Below are positions 51,999 to 61,340 of a stretch of DNA of 64,000 nt, in pieces. How positions within the stretch are numbered: position 1 is the stretch's first letter; every line of letters starts with the position of its first letter. The notes below the pieces were generated by a model. It had not been told where the DNA came from. It was given only the letters and a program-made list of their open reading frames with translations, and did no database searches. This DNA is from JAQIBY01 sp034658655 (GTDB taxonomy: Bacteria > Bacteroidota > Bacteroidia > Bacteroidales > ML635J-15): the NCBI GenBank assembly GCA_034658655.1, contig JAYEFQ010000134.1, forward strand, positions 8,807 through 72,806. The letters are read 5' to 3'. The translations under genes were made by a program, and so were the position numbers.

Positions 51999-54641
51999 AT
52001 GAAAAAATTATTCTTTTTTATATCTGTATTACTGTTTGCCGGGGCTATTTTCAGCCAAAGTATTACCTTAACTTCTCCAAACGGAGGACAAACTTAGGCA
52101 GGATGCACAAACCAATCTATCACATGGAATTCGAGTGGAACATCAGATTATTATTCCTTGGATTATTCAACCGATAACGGTTCTTCTTGGACATCCATTA
52201 CCAGTTATTACAACACAACTTCTGAATCCTATTCATGGACTGTTCCAAACACATCATCAGGCATTTGCTTGATTCGAATTACCGACTCAAACAATTCCGG
52301 AACCAGTGATATAAGCGATGCAGTTTTCACCATTACATCTCCGCTTACCGTTTCAACTCCGAATGGCGGAGAAACATGGGAAGGAAGTACTGCAGAAAGC
52401 ATTACGTTTACAAAAAACGGAACATCAAATTATTATGATATTTCCTATTCAACTGATGCGGGCGGAAGTAACTGGACAAATATCGCATTCAATCAAAACA
52501 TTACAAGCGACTCCTATCCATGGACAGTACCTGGCTCAGTTTCACAAAACTGTTTAATTAAAGTCACCGACAATGTTAACACCTGTAAAACAGACATGAG
52601 TAATCAGGTATTTGCAATTGGCACAGCAGCCATTGACATTACTGTTGATGCACCTGCAGGTGGCGAAGTCTGGAACGGTTGTACAACACAAACAATCAAT
52701 TGGACATCCATTGGAACTTCCAACGATTATGATCTAGCTTACTCAATTGATGGCGGTGCAAACTGGACATCTATCGAAGATGATTACAACACAACACTCA
52801 ATACTTACGACTGGACAATTCCAAATGAAAACTCTGCTAATTGCCTAATTCGTGTCAGAGACGCAAACAATACCAATTTTTATGGCATTTCTCCGACAGA
52901 ATTTGAAATTGCAAGCGTAATTGCTGATGCAGGGGAGAATTTTGCACTGTGTATGGGCGGTAGCCAACAACTTTCAACAAACGGTGGCGTTACATATGCT
53001 TGGTTACCAACCAATGGATTAAGTGATCCAAACATTGCAAATCCAATAGCAAATCCAACATCAACAACAACTTATACCGTTTTTGTTACTGACGCAAATG
53101 GATGTACAGATTCTGATGAAATTACCATCACTGTAAATCCTATTCCGGCATCACCGGTAGCAGGAAGCAACTCCCCTGTTCCACTCAACGGAACATTGGA
53201 ATTAACTGCCAGCACCGTTGCATTTGCAAATTATACATGGACAGGACCCAATGGATACACCTCCAACCTGCAAAATCCGGAAATCAATAATGCTAACTCT
53301 GCTTTGGATGGCACATACGAAGTCACTGCCATTGTTTATGGTTGTGAGAGTGCTCCTGCTTCCACAGCTGTTACTGTATCTGGAACACCATCAAGCATCA
53401 TCCTTAATGGTGCAGTGATTACCGAAAACAACTCACCTGTCAATGGAGTCAGCCTAAACCTGACCGGTGACTTAAGTAATAGCTTTACAACTAATCCTGA
53501 CGGATTATACTCTTTCGCAGTGGACAATGGCGGAGCATATGAAATTGCAGCATCCAAAAATAACGATGTCACTACAAATAATGGAGTTTCCACATTGGAT
53601 ATCATTCTAATGCAAAGACACATTCTCGGTGTTCAAGCTTTATCTTCACCATACAAAATTATTGCTGCTGACGTTAACCGATCAGAATCTGTGAGTACAT
53701 TGGATATTCTTTACACACGTGCATTGATTCTTCAAACTTCGAATAGCTTACCCGGAGGCGACCTTTGGACATTTGTCAATAGCGATTATGTATTCCCAGA
53801 TGCACAAAATCCATTCCCATATGAGCAAACTCGATTATATAGTAGTGCAACGGAACTTGCTGATCAAAATTTCACAGGAATTAAATTGGGCGATGTCAAC
53901 AACTCATGGAATAATAACATCGCAAAATCAGGAACTGAAAACTTGAACTTCAGAATTGACAACAATAATTCAAGTTTTGGAGAAGTGATTGAGATTCCTG
54001 TTTATGCTGATAATTTTAATAACATCAGCGGATTCCAAATGAGCATTGAATGGGCAGAAAACAAACTGGAATTTGTAGAAATTGATAACCAAGCAATTGA
54101 ACTATTTTTCAATTCTAATCATTTGAACAATGGCATGCTTTCTTGCCTGTGGAGTACAGAAAATGCTAATGGCTTTGATATTGACAGTGATGACGTACTT
54201 TTCACAATGAAATTTGAAATCATTTCAGATCTAAATGAAACTGCAAGCATTAGTTTTAACTCAGTATTAACAGAATCAGAAGCATACAACCATGAACTTG
54301 ACATTATGAACATTCAACTTGATGGCGGAGATATTATCCTGAACAATTACCTCTACCTGAATGAAAATGAGATGAGCACTGTACTCAATGCCTATCCAAA
54401 TCCATTCAGAGAATCAACGAGATTGGTATTTTACCTTCCTAAAGCTGCCAAAGTGAATTTTAAGCTGTATTCTATCACAGGAAAATGCTTATGGACATAT
54501 TCACAAAACTATATGAGTGGCAAGCATAGTTATGATTTTAATGGAAGGAACAAACAAGGCGAAAAGCTTTCACCCGGAACTTACATTTTACGTTTCAGAG
54601 CAAATAATACGCTTAAAAACCACAAATTGATTATTCAATAA
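51999..54641 (+). pseudogene. T9SS type A protein with dockerin-like and cohesin-like domains, interrupted by TAG
   Basis: ATG 51999 starts a signal peptide (MKKLFFFISVLLFAGAIFSQ), then SITLTSPNGGQT and TAG at 52095-52097, after which the same frame stays open to 54641 (880 codons if read through). The stop sits exactly where sister repeats have Trp (GGETWEGST, GGEVWNGCT), so it is a TGG to TAG change. Order: three Ser/Thr-rich Ig-like repeats (about 21-306), two Ig/PKD-like modules, a regulatory-like module, a dockerin-type duplicated calcium loop (53565-53600 DVTTNNGVSTLD and 53670-53705 DVNRSESVSTLD), a cohesin-like domain (about 650-778), and a type A sorting domain (AYPNPFRESTRLVFY). It forms an operon with the cohesin gene 19 bases downstream. 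Confidence 0.82.
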
Positions 54642-54660
54642 GGCTGAAAAGTAAAATGTT

Positions 54661-57600
54661 ATGATTATGAAATATTTAATAAGCATATTAATCGGAATCA
54701 GCATAGGACTATCTAGTTTTGCGCAGTCCGATGCTGTGACTATCCGAATCGGATCGGACGAAGGCATTAAAGGTTCAGAAGTACTAATCCCTGTAACAGC
54801 AGAAAACTTTACGGACATTCTATCTGCTCAAGGCAGCATTGCTTTCAATGAAAGTTTATTGCAATTTATCGGGACTGAAAACTACGGACTAAGTGGCATG
54901 ACAGCCTCCTCCTTTGGAACAAGTCAAACCGGTTCAGGATACTTGACATTTTCATGGTATGACGCAAGCTTAATTGGCGAATCGCTTACAGACGGAACAA
55001 CACTTTTTGCTATGCGATTTGAAGTTTTGGGTAGTACTGCTCAAACAACTCCAATACAGCTTAGCAGCGATATTACACCTGTCGAAATTGTCAATAACTT
55101 GTACAACACACTCACAGTTTACGACCAAACAGGACAAGTAAGCATTCTTGCAAATCCTAATCCAGGAGTCGAACTCAATATCGGATTTTCAAACCATTCC
55201 GTTCCTGTGGGAGAAGAAATTCTTATCCCTGTAGAAGTCTCAAACTTTGACTTAATCACTGGAATACAAGGAAGTATAACTTGGAATCCTTCAGTGATAA
55301 GCTTTGTTTCAACAGAATCTTATAACCTAAGCGACATGGGTTCTGGAAATTTCGGAATAAATCAAACTGCATCAGGAACGCTTACTTTTAGCTGGAATGA
55401 TATCGACCTTAGCGGGGAGACTCTCACTGACGGGCAATCTGTTTTCAGCCTACGTTTTCAGGCCGTTGGCAGTACAGGAGAACAAAGCAATTTAAGCTTA
55501 GGCAATCATCCAACCGGATTAGAATTTACTGACGTATCACTTTCAAGCATAGACTATACGACAATTCCTGGAACAATCACCATTGAAAATTCATTACCAA
55601 GTGCAGATGTTTCCCTTCTGGCAGATTCTGTTGAAGGTGGTATCGGAGCTGTAGTTCAACTTCCTGTTAGAGTAAGCGATTTCTCAGACATCATTTCCTT
55701 GCAAGGAAGTTTATCATTCGATTCTAACATTGCAGAATTTGATACTATTATTCAATATGGCTTACCATCATTAGCTTATGCAAATTTCGGAACCAACAAC
55801 GCAAGTTTAGGAAGCTTAAGTTTCTCGTGGAACGACCCTACCCTTGCCGGAGTTACGCTTCCATCAAATAGTGCTATTTTTGTTTTACAATTTACGCTTA
55901 TTGGAAACATAAGCGACATCTCTCCATTAGATTTTGTTGAAACACCAACTTCCTTGGAATGTGTAAAGAATGATTTTACAGTATTGAGCACAAGCACAAA
56001 TCCAGGACAACTTAAAATCATCGATGTATATGAACTGGAAATTACCAATGTTTCTGATGATGAATTTTGTGCCGAAGAAAGTTTTACAATTCAATACTTT
56101 GCTGAAGGAAATTTCCTTCCCGGAAACACATTTGCACTTGAATTATCCGACAACACAGGTGATTTTTCGAGTACGACTGTCATTGGAAGTATAATAAGCA
56201 CAAGCTCCGGAAGTGTAAATGCGACACTTCCAACAAACTTGTCTTCCGGTAATTATCAAATAAGATTAAACGCAGATATGCCAGAATACACAAGCGATAT
56301 TTGGGCAACTACACTTACTATTAATGCATTACCAAATGCCAATGCAGGTTCGGACGAAGAAATTTGTCTCGGCAATTCTGTAACACTAACTGCAACAGGT
56401 GGAACAATTTACAGCTGGGATAATGGCGACAATACTGATGCAATTACTGTTAATCCTACCGTTGACACCGAATATATTGTCACTGTTGAAGATGTTTTTG
56501 GATGTCAAAATACTGACACGGTGCAAGTAATAGTACATAATTTACCAACCGCTTTTGCAGGTAACGATCAAGACATTTGTCTCGGAGAAACAATCACACT
56601 TACTGCAACCGGTGGTGTAGATTACGAATGGAGCAATGGAGATATGACAGTGAGTTCAGATATTACTCCAACCACAAACACAGAATACATTGTCACAGTT
56701 ACCGATGCAAACACATGCTCAAATACCGATACAGTATTGGTTAATGTTTTTGAAGTTATTGCTGATGCAGGAACTAACGAGGACATTTGTGAAGGGGAAT
56801 CCCTAACGATCACGGCAACCGGTGGAACAGATTATGCTTGGTCAAGCGGAGATAATACTGCTACAACAACAGTTAATCCAACAGCGGACACTGAATATTA
56901 TATCACAGTTACAGGGGTGAATCTTTGTACAGATATCGATACGGTACTCGTCAATATTTTTACACCACCTGGAATTCCTGAATTACCATTAGGAATTATA
57001 GACCGTTGTTCTTCCGCAACAACAGACACTTTTACGATTCCTTCAATAAATAATATTAGCAATTATATTTGGGAGACAGACATCATCGATTTTGGTAGTA
57101 TCTCAAGTACTGATACAATGGCAATAATCCAATGGTCAGCGAATTTTCATGGAGAATTACAACTGTTTGTCACAGTTGAAAATATCTGCGGTAGTGCTAC
57201 CTCTGAACATTTGGTAATAACAACAACAGAAACACCTAATGTAAACTTGGGTGAAAATCAAACCATTTGTGAAGGAGACAGCACTTACCTTACGGGACCT
57301 GAAAATGCAACCTATGCTTGGTCAAACAGCTTAACAAGTCAAGGAATTTGGGTTAGTACATCAAATATTTATTGGCTTGAAGCATCAAACAACAGATGTA
57401 TCAACACAGATAGCATCGAAATTTCCACATCTAATCCGGAATTTTCCTTTGCTGAAGACACAATTTACACAGATTTACCATATATATTGTATTCCGAAAG
57501 TGGATATGACTCCTATCTATGGTCATCAGGAGAAACGGAAGATAATATTACAATCACAGAGCCGGGATGGTACACTGTAAACATGTGGAATGAATATGGT

Positions 57601-57885
57601 TGCGAGGTTTCAGACTCTGTTTATGTTGATGATTTAACAGGTATTGATTTACATGAGACATTTAGCTTTTCTGTTTATCCAAATCCGGCAAATAAAGCAA
57701 TACAAATTCATGCATCGAATTATCCATGTACTGTAACGATTTACACAATTACAGGAAGGAAAATCAAACAGATACGAATTAAGGCTGACAGACAAATTAA
57801 CTTAGAGAATTTCTCTCTTGGCACCTACTTAATTAAAGCGAAGACAATTAACCAAACATCACAAAAACAATTTGTAATATTATAA
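54661..57885 (+). CDS. T9SS type A protein with three cohesin-like domains
   Basis: 1074 residues; ATG 54661 or the ATG two codons later. Signal peptide ends near SSFAQ. Three cohesin-like domains at about 25-160, 168-310 and 313-455, each with G-x-x-V/I-x-(I/L)-P-V, a conserved LSAQGSIAFNESLLQF-type strand, YGLSGM, G-x-L-T-F-S-W and T-L-F-A-M-R-F. A linker module follows, then three Ig-like repeats (about 558-767; EEICLGNSVTLTATGG, TEYIVTV), a further Ig-like region and a type A sorting domain (FSVYPNPANKAIQIHA, SLGTYLIKAKT). Tandem cohesins are the receptor half of cohesin-dockerin assemblies and the preceding gene carries a dockerin. Surface export via T9SS is expected. No enzyme domain. 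Confidence 0.88.
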   Translation: MIMKYLISILIGISIGLSSFAQSDAVTIRIGSDEGIKGSEVLIPVTAENFTDILSAQGSIAFNESLLQFIGTENYGLSGMTASSFGTSQTGSGYLTFSWYDASLIGESLTDGTTLFAMRFEVLGSTAQTTPIQLSSDITPVEIVNNLYNTLTVYDQTGQVSILANPNPGVELNIGFSNHSVPVGEEILIPVEVSNFDLITGIQGSITWNPSVISFVSTESYNLSDMGSGNFGINQTASGTLTFSWNDIDLSGETLTDGQSVFSLRFQAVGSTGEQSNLSLGNHPTGLEFTDVSLSSIDYTTIPGTITIENSLPSADVSLLADSVEGGIGAVVQLPVRVSDFSDIISLQGSLSFDSNIAEFDTIIQYGLPSLAYANFGTNNASLGSLSFSWNDPTLAGVTLPSNSAIFVLQFTLIGNISDISPLDFVETPTSLECVKNDFTVLSTSTNPGQLKIIDVYELEITNVSDDEFCAEESFTIQYFAEGNFLPGNTFALELSDNTGDFSSTTVIGSIISTSSGSVNATLPTNLSSGNYQIRLNADMPEYTSDIWATTLTINALPNANAGSDEEICLGNSVTLTATGGTIYSWDNGDNTDAITVNPTVDTEYIVTVEDVFGCQNTDTVQVIVHNLPTAFAGNDQDICLGETITLTATGGVDYEWSNGDMTVSSDITPTTNTEYIVTVTDANTCSNTDTVLVNVFEVIADAGTNEDICEGESLTITATGGTDYAWSSGDNTATTTVNPTADTEYYITVTGVNLCTDIDTVLVNIFTPPGIPELPLGIIDRCSSATTDTFTIPSINNISNYIWETDIIDFGSISSTDTMAIIQWSANFHGELQLFVTVENICGSATSEHLVITTTETPNVNLGENQTICEGDSTYLTGPENATYAWSNSLTSQGIWVSTSNIYWLEASNNRCINTDSIEISTSNPEFSFAEDTIYTDLPYILYSESGYDSYLWSSGETEDNITITEPGWYTVNMWNEYGCEVSDSVYVDDLTGIDLHETFSFSVYPNPANKAIQIHASNYPCTVTIYTITGRKIKQIRIKADRQINLENFSLGTYLIKAKTINQTSQKQFVIL

Positions 57886-57891
57886 CAAAAT

Positions 57892-60249
57892 GTGTACCTT
57901 TCACGTTTATTTAGAAATTATTCACAGGTGTCAAAGGGAAAAACAACAAATAAAATCGCTTCATTAGAAGCTCAGATTTCAGAATTAGAAAATAAGCTTG
58001 ATGCTATTTCTAGCAGCAAACCTGTTATATATAATCCTGAAAATTTAGCTTTTGGGCAGTTCGCAGAAAACATACCTGATACTGTATTGATTCATGACAT
58101 GGAAGGCCAAGTGTTTTTCATTAATAATGTTGGGGTCAAAATGCTTGGATATAGCGACAAATCTGAGATACTAGGTCGTAATTTAATCGACATGACCCCA
58201 CCTGAACATATCACAGAAATAATTAAACGCAAAGAGTTGCGTGAAAAGGGAAATGAAAAATCTCAAAAATACATACTTGAAGTTTTTAGTAAAGACAAAA
58301 AAAGAATACCAGTTGAAGCACAATCGAGCCTGATTTCTTACAAAGACAAAAAATTCATTTTTGTGACTCTTCATGATATTACCGAACAAAAAAAACTTGA
58401 AACGGAACGACAAAATATTCAAAACCGATTACAACGTGCCGAAAACATTGCGAACATAGGAAATTGGGAATTTGATTTAAACAACAATCGCGTTAATACA
58501 TCGGCTGTAGCACAACAAATTTATGGTTTATCAAAGCCTGAAATGACGATTACAGATGTTCAAAAAATACCGCTTCCACGGTATAGAGATTACCTCGACA
58601 AAACATTAAAGGCACTTATAAACGATGGGAAAGCTTATAATGTTAGCTTTAAAATTAAACGCCTTAATGACAATCAACTTAGAGATATTCAATCCATTGC
58701 AGAATATTATTCAGAAACCAATAAAGTATTTGGAGTGATAAGAGATGTCACAAAAGTAAAACGTCAACAACAGAAAATAGAAGAAAGTGAAGCTCGTTTT
58801 CGGACCTTGTTTTGTGAAAACACTTCTATCATGATGTTAATCGACCCCAATACCGGAAAAATAGTAGATGTAAACAATGCGGCAATTAAATTTTACGGAT
58901 ATTCAAAGCAAGCCCTTTGCAAAATGAAAATCCAACAAATTAATGTGCTTACGCCTGAAAAAATCACTTTAGAAATTGAAAAAGCTAAAAATGAAAAGAA
59001 GAATATTTTCCAGTTTAAGCACAGAACACAAAACGGCAAAATAAAAAATGTTGAAGTCTATTCAGGCCCTATTAAATTGCAATCAAGGGTATTATTATAT
59101 AGTACTATCCATGATGTTACTGATCGTTACGAAGCATTAAAAGATTTAGAAGAAAGTGAAGAAACATTGCGACTTGCATTATCCGCCTCGAAACAGGGAT
59201 TATGGGACACAAATTTAATTGACAAGACCATTAATATCTCTCCCGAATATGCTCATATGCTAGGATACAAACCGGAAGAATTTGAATCGTATCAATATTG
59301 GGAAAAAAACATTCATCCTGATGATTATAAAGCGACAACAAAACGATTTTGGGGCTACATTAATGGTGAATATGAGGATTATAAGATGGAGTTCAGATTA
59401 CGAACAAAAGCGGGAGATTACAAATGGATTTTATCTTATGGAAAAATCATTCAGTGGGATAAAAACAATAAGCCTTTGAGAGTTATTGGCATTCATATGG
59501 ATATCAGCAAAATGAAACAAGCTGAAATAGAATTACTTGAGGCAAAAGAGAAAGCAGAAAGCAGCAATCGCTTAAGAACAGCTTTTTTTCAAAATATGTC
59601 ACATGAAATACGCACCCCAATGAATGGTATTATGGGATTTTCTGAACTACTAAAAGAGGATGAAATTGATAAAACAGAACGCAATGAATACATTGATATC
59701 ATTCATAGAAATTCACAACAATTATTACATATCGTTAATGATATTTTGGACATCTCACGCCTTGATGCAGGGGAAGTAGAAATTAAAAATCAAACGTTTG
59801 ATTTATTTTCACTCATAAAATCGGAAAAACAGTTTTTTGAAAAGCAAGTCATCGCTAGAGGATTGTATCTCAACGTAGAACTTAATTCTAATTCTGATAA
59901 AATCATACTGTCTTCTGACCCTATCCGCATAAAACAAATCCTCGATAATCTCATTAGTAATGCCATAAAATTCACTAAAGAAGGAGGAATAACAATTTCA
60001 TTAACTGAAAACTCAGGCAATTTAATCGTCTCTGTAATCGATACAGGATTGGGAATTCCAAAAGAATCATACGATATTATTTTTAAACGCTTTGGCCAAA
60101 CACATACACATCTTGTTGAAGGTGGAACAGGCTTAGGGCTTCCTATTTCAAAAAAACTGGCTGAAATGCTTGGAGGAGAACTTACATTCAGCTCTAAAAT
60201 CAACAAAGGCAGCACATTTAAATTATTATTACCAAAATCAAAAGCATAA
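57892..60249 (+). CDS. PAS-domain sensor histidine kinase
   Basis: 785 residues from GTG 57892; a GTG at 57928 is an alternative, and no in-frame ATG fits. No membrane segment. A short coiled coil (20-42) is followed by four PAS domains (about 50-165, 182-290, 298-410, 420-540; AENIPDTVLIHDMEGQVFFI, AENIANIGNWEFDLNNN). HisKA has His571 in FFQNMSHEIRTPMNG; the ATPase domain has NLISNAIKF, DTGLGIP and GTGLGLP. It senses a cytosolic signal and lacks a receiver domain. The gene begins six bases after the cohesin gene, so it is probably in that operon; why a kinase is there is unclear. Confidence 0.9.
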   Translation: MYLSRLFRNYSQVSKGKTTNKIASLEAQISELENKLDAISSSKPVIYNPENLAFGQFAENIPDTVLIHDMEGQVFFINNVGVKMLGYSDKSEILGRNLIDMTPPEHITEIIKRKELREKGNEKSQKYILEVFSKDKKRIPVEAQSSLISYKDKKFIFVTLHDITEQKKLETERQNIQNRLQRAENIANIGNWEFDLNNNRVNTSAVAQQIYGLSKPEMTITDVQKIPLPRYRDYLDKTLKALINDGKAYNVSFKIKRLNDNQLRDIQSIAEYYSETNKVFGVIRDVTKVKRQQQKIEESEARFRTLFCENTSIMMLIDPNTGKIVDVNNAAIKFYGYSKQALCKMKIQQINVLTPEKITLEIEKAKNEKKNIFQFKHRTQNGKIKNVEVYSGPIKLQSRVLLYSTIHDVTDRYEALKDLEESEETLRLALSASKQGLWDTNLIDKTINISPEYAHMLGYKPEEFESYQYWEKNIHPDDYKATTKRFWGYINGEYEDYKMEFRLRTKAGDYKWILSYGKIIQWDKNNKPLRVIGIHMDISKMKQAEIELLEAKEKAESSNRLRTAFFQNMSHEIRTPMNGIMGFSELLKEDEIDKTERNEYIDIIHRNSQQLLHIVNDILDISRLDAGEVEIKNQTFDLFSLIKSEKQFFEKQVIARGLYLNVELNSNSDKIILSSDPIRIKQILDNLISNAIKFTKEGGITISLTENSGNLIVSVIDTGLGIPKESYDIIFKRFGQTHTHLVEGGTGLGLPISKKLAEMLGGELTFSSKINKGSTFKLLLPKSKA

Positions 60250-60298
60250 AGAGCATCTGCGGCTTTCATTTGGTGTTTTAACAAATAAACAAGCGACT

Positions 60299-61216
60299 AT
60301 GAAAAAATGGACTATTAAAGATATGCCTGACATGTCAGGAAAGCAAGTAATTGTAACCGGTGCAAATTCAGGGCTGGGCTATGAAATTTCTAAAGCACTC
60401 GTTGAAAAGCATGCATTGGTTATCATGGCATGCAGAAACATTAAATCGGGAGAAAATGCAAAAAAAAGAATACTCTCTCATACTCCAAAAGCAAATATAG
60501 TTGTTAAATCACTAGATTTGGCAAGTTTAGATTCTATAAAATCGTTTTCAGAAAAAATATGTTTAGAATATAACCGCATTCATATTTTAATTAATAATGC
60601 AGGAGTAATGGCACCTCCTTATACCGAAACAAAAGATGGGTTTGAACTGCAATTCGGCACAAATCATATTGGGCATTTTGCATTAATGGCACAATTATTT
60701 CCACTTCTAAAAAAAACAGAGAACAGCCGGATCGTAACTGTTTCTAGTATTGCAAGTCATAATGGAAAAATTCACTTTGACGATGTTAACTTTAAAGCAA
60801 ATTACCATCGCTGGAAAACCTACCAGCAAAGCAAACTCGCAAATTTAATGTTTTCGATGGAGTTAGACAAACGACTGGAATTAAGCAAATTAAAAACCAG
60901 ATCATATGCAGCACATCCGGGAGTATCCGACACGAATTTATTCCAAAATATGAAACCGAATTGGGCGTTAAAAGCTTTGGGATATTTACTCATGCCGATT
61001 ATTACCCAAACTGCAAATAAGGGAGCGCTTCCGATTTTATATGCAGCAACATCCCCAAATGCTGAACCTGGGAACTTCTATGGACCACATGGAAAAAGAG
61101 AACACAAAGGTTACCCAACAGAAGCTTTCGTTCCCGAAACAGCAAAAAATGAATCGGATCGAGAAAAACTGTGGGAACTAACTGAAAACATGTCGAATGT
61201 TAAATTTAATATATGA
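60299..61216 (+). CDS. Short-chain dehydrogenase/reductase
   Basis: 305 residues from ATG 60299; an upstream frame overlapping the kinase gene was rejected. Nucleotide loop TGANSGLG (20-27), NNAG (99-102), catalytic Ser149/150 in VTVSSIASH, Tyr175 and Lys179 in YQQSK. ACRN after strand 2 suggests NADP preference. It is most like retinol dehydrogenase/WW-oxidoreductase-type SDRs; the substrate is not readable. It ends in TGA, which shows that TGA is a normal stop here. 49 bases after the kinase gene. Confidence 0.93.
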   Translation: MKKWTIKDMPDMSGKQVIVTGANSGLGYEISKALVEKHALVIMACRNIKSGENAKKRILSHTPKANIVVKSLDLASLDSIKSFSEKICLEYNRIHILINNAGVMAPPYTETKDGFELQFGTNHIGHFALMAQLFPLLKKTENSRIVTVSSIASHNGKIHFDDVNFKANYHRWKTYQQSKLANLMFSMELDKRLELSKLKTRSYAAHPGVSDTNLFQNMKPNWALKALGYLLMPIITQTANKGALPILYAATSPNAEPGNFYGPHGKREHKGYPTEAFVPETAKNESDREKLWELTENMSNVKFNI

Positions 61217-61319
61217 GACGAAAATAAAACAAATGATGTTTAGATTCATATAAGTTTTAAAAGCGAACATATCCTTATCATTTTTAGCGCACAGCGTGCA
61301 TTTTTTCAGTATAAAATAT

Positions 61320-61327
61320 TAATTTTG
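61320..61327 (+). promoter_or_regulatory. -7 element for tamL
   Basis: TAATTTTG, an exact TAnnTTTG match, 13 bases before the TTG start at 61341. No good TTG at -33. The very short leader supports the unusual start. Confidence 0.45.
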
Positions 61328-61340
61328 AAAAAAATAACAT

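Noticed and set aside
54661..57885. Glycoside hydrolase or other enzyme domain in the cohesin protein
   Set aside because: Every segment reads as beta-sandwich repeats or sorting domain; no catalytic motif was found.
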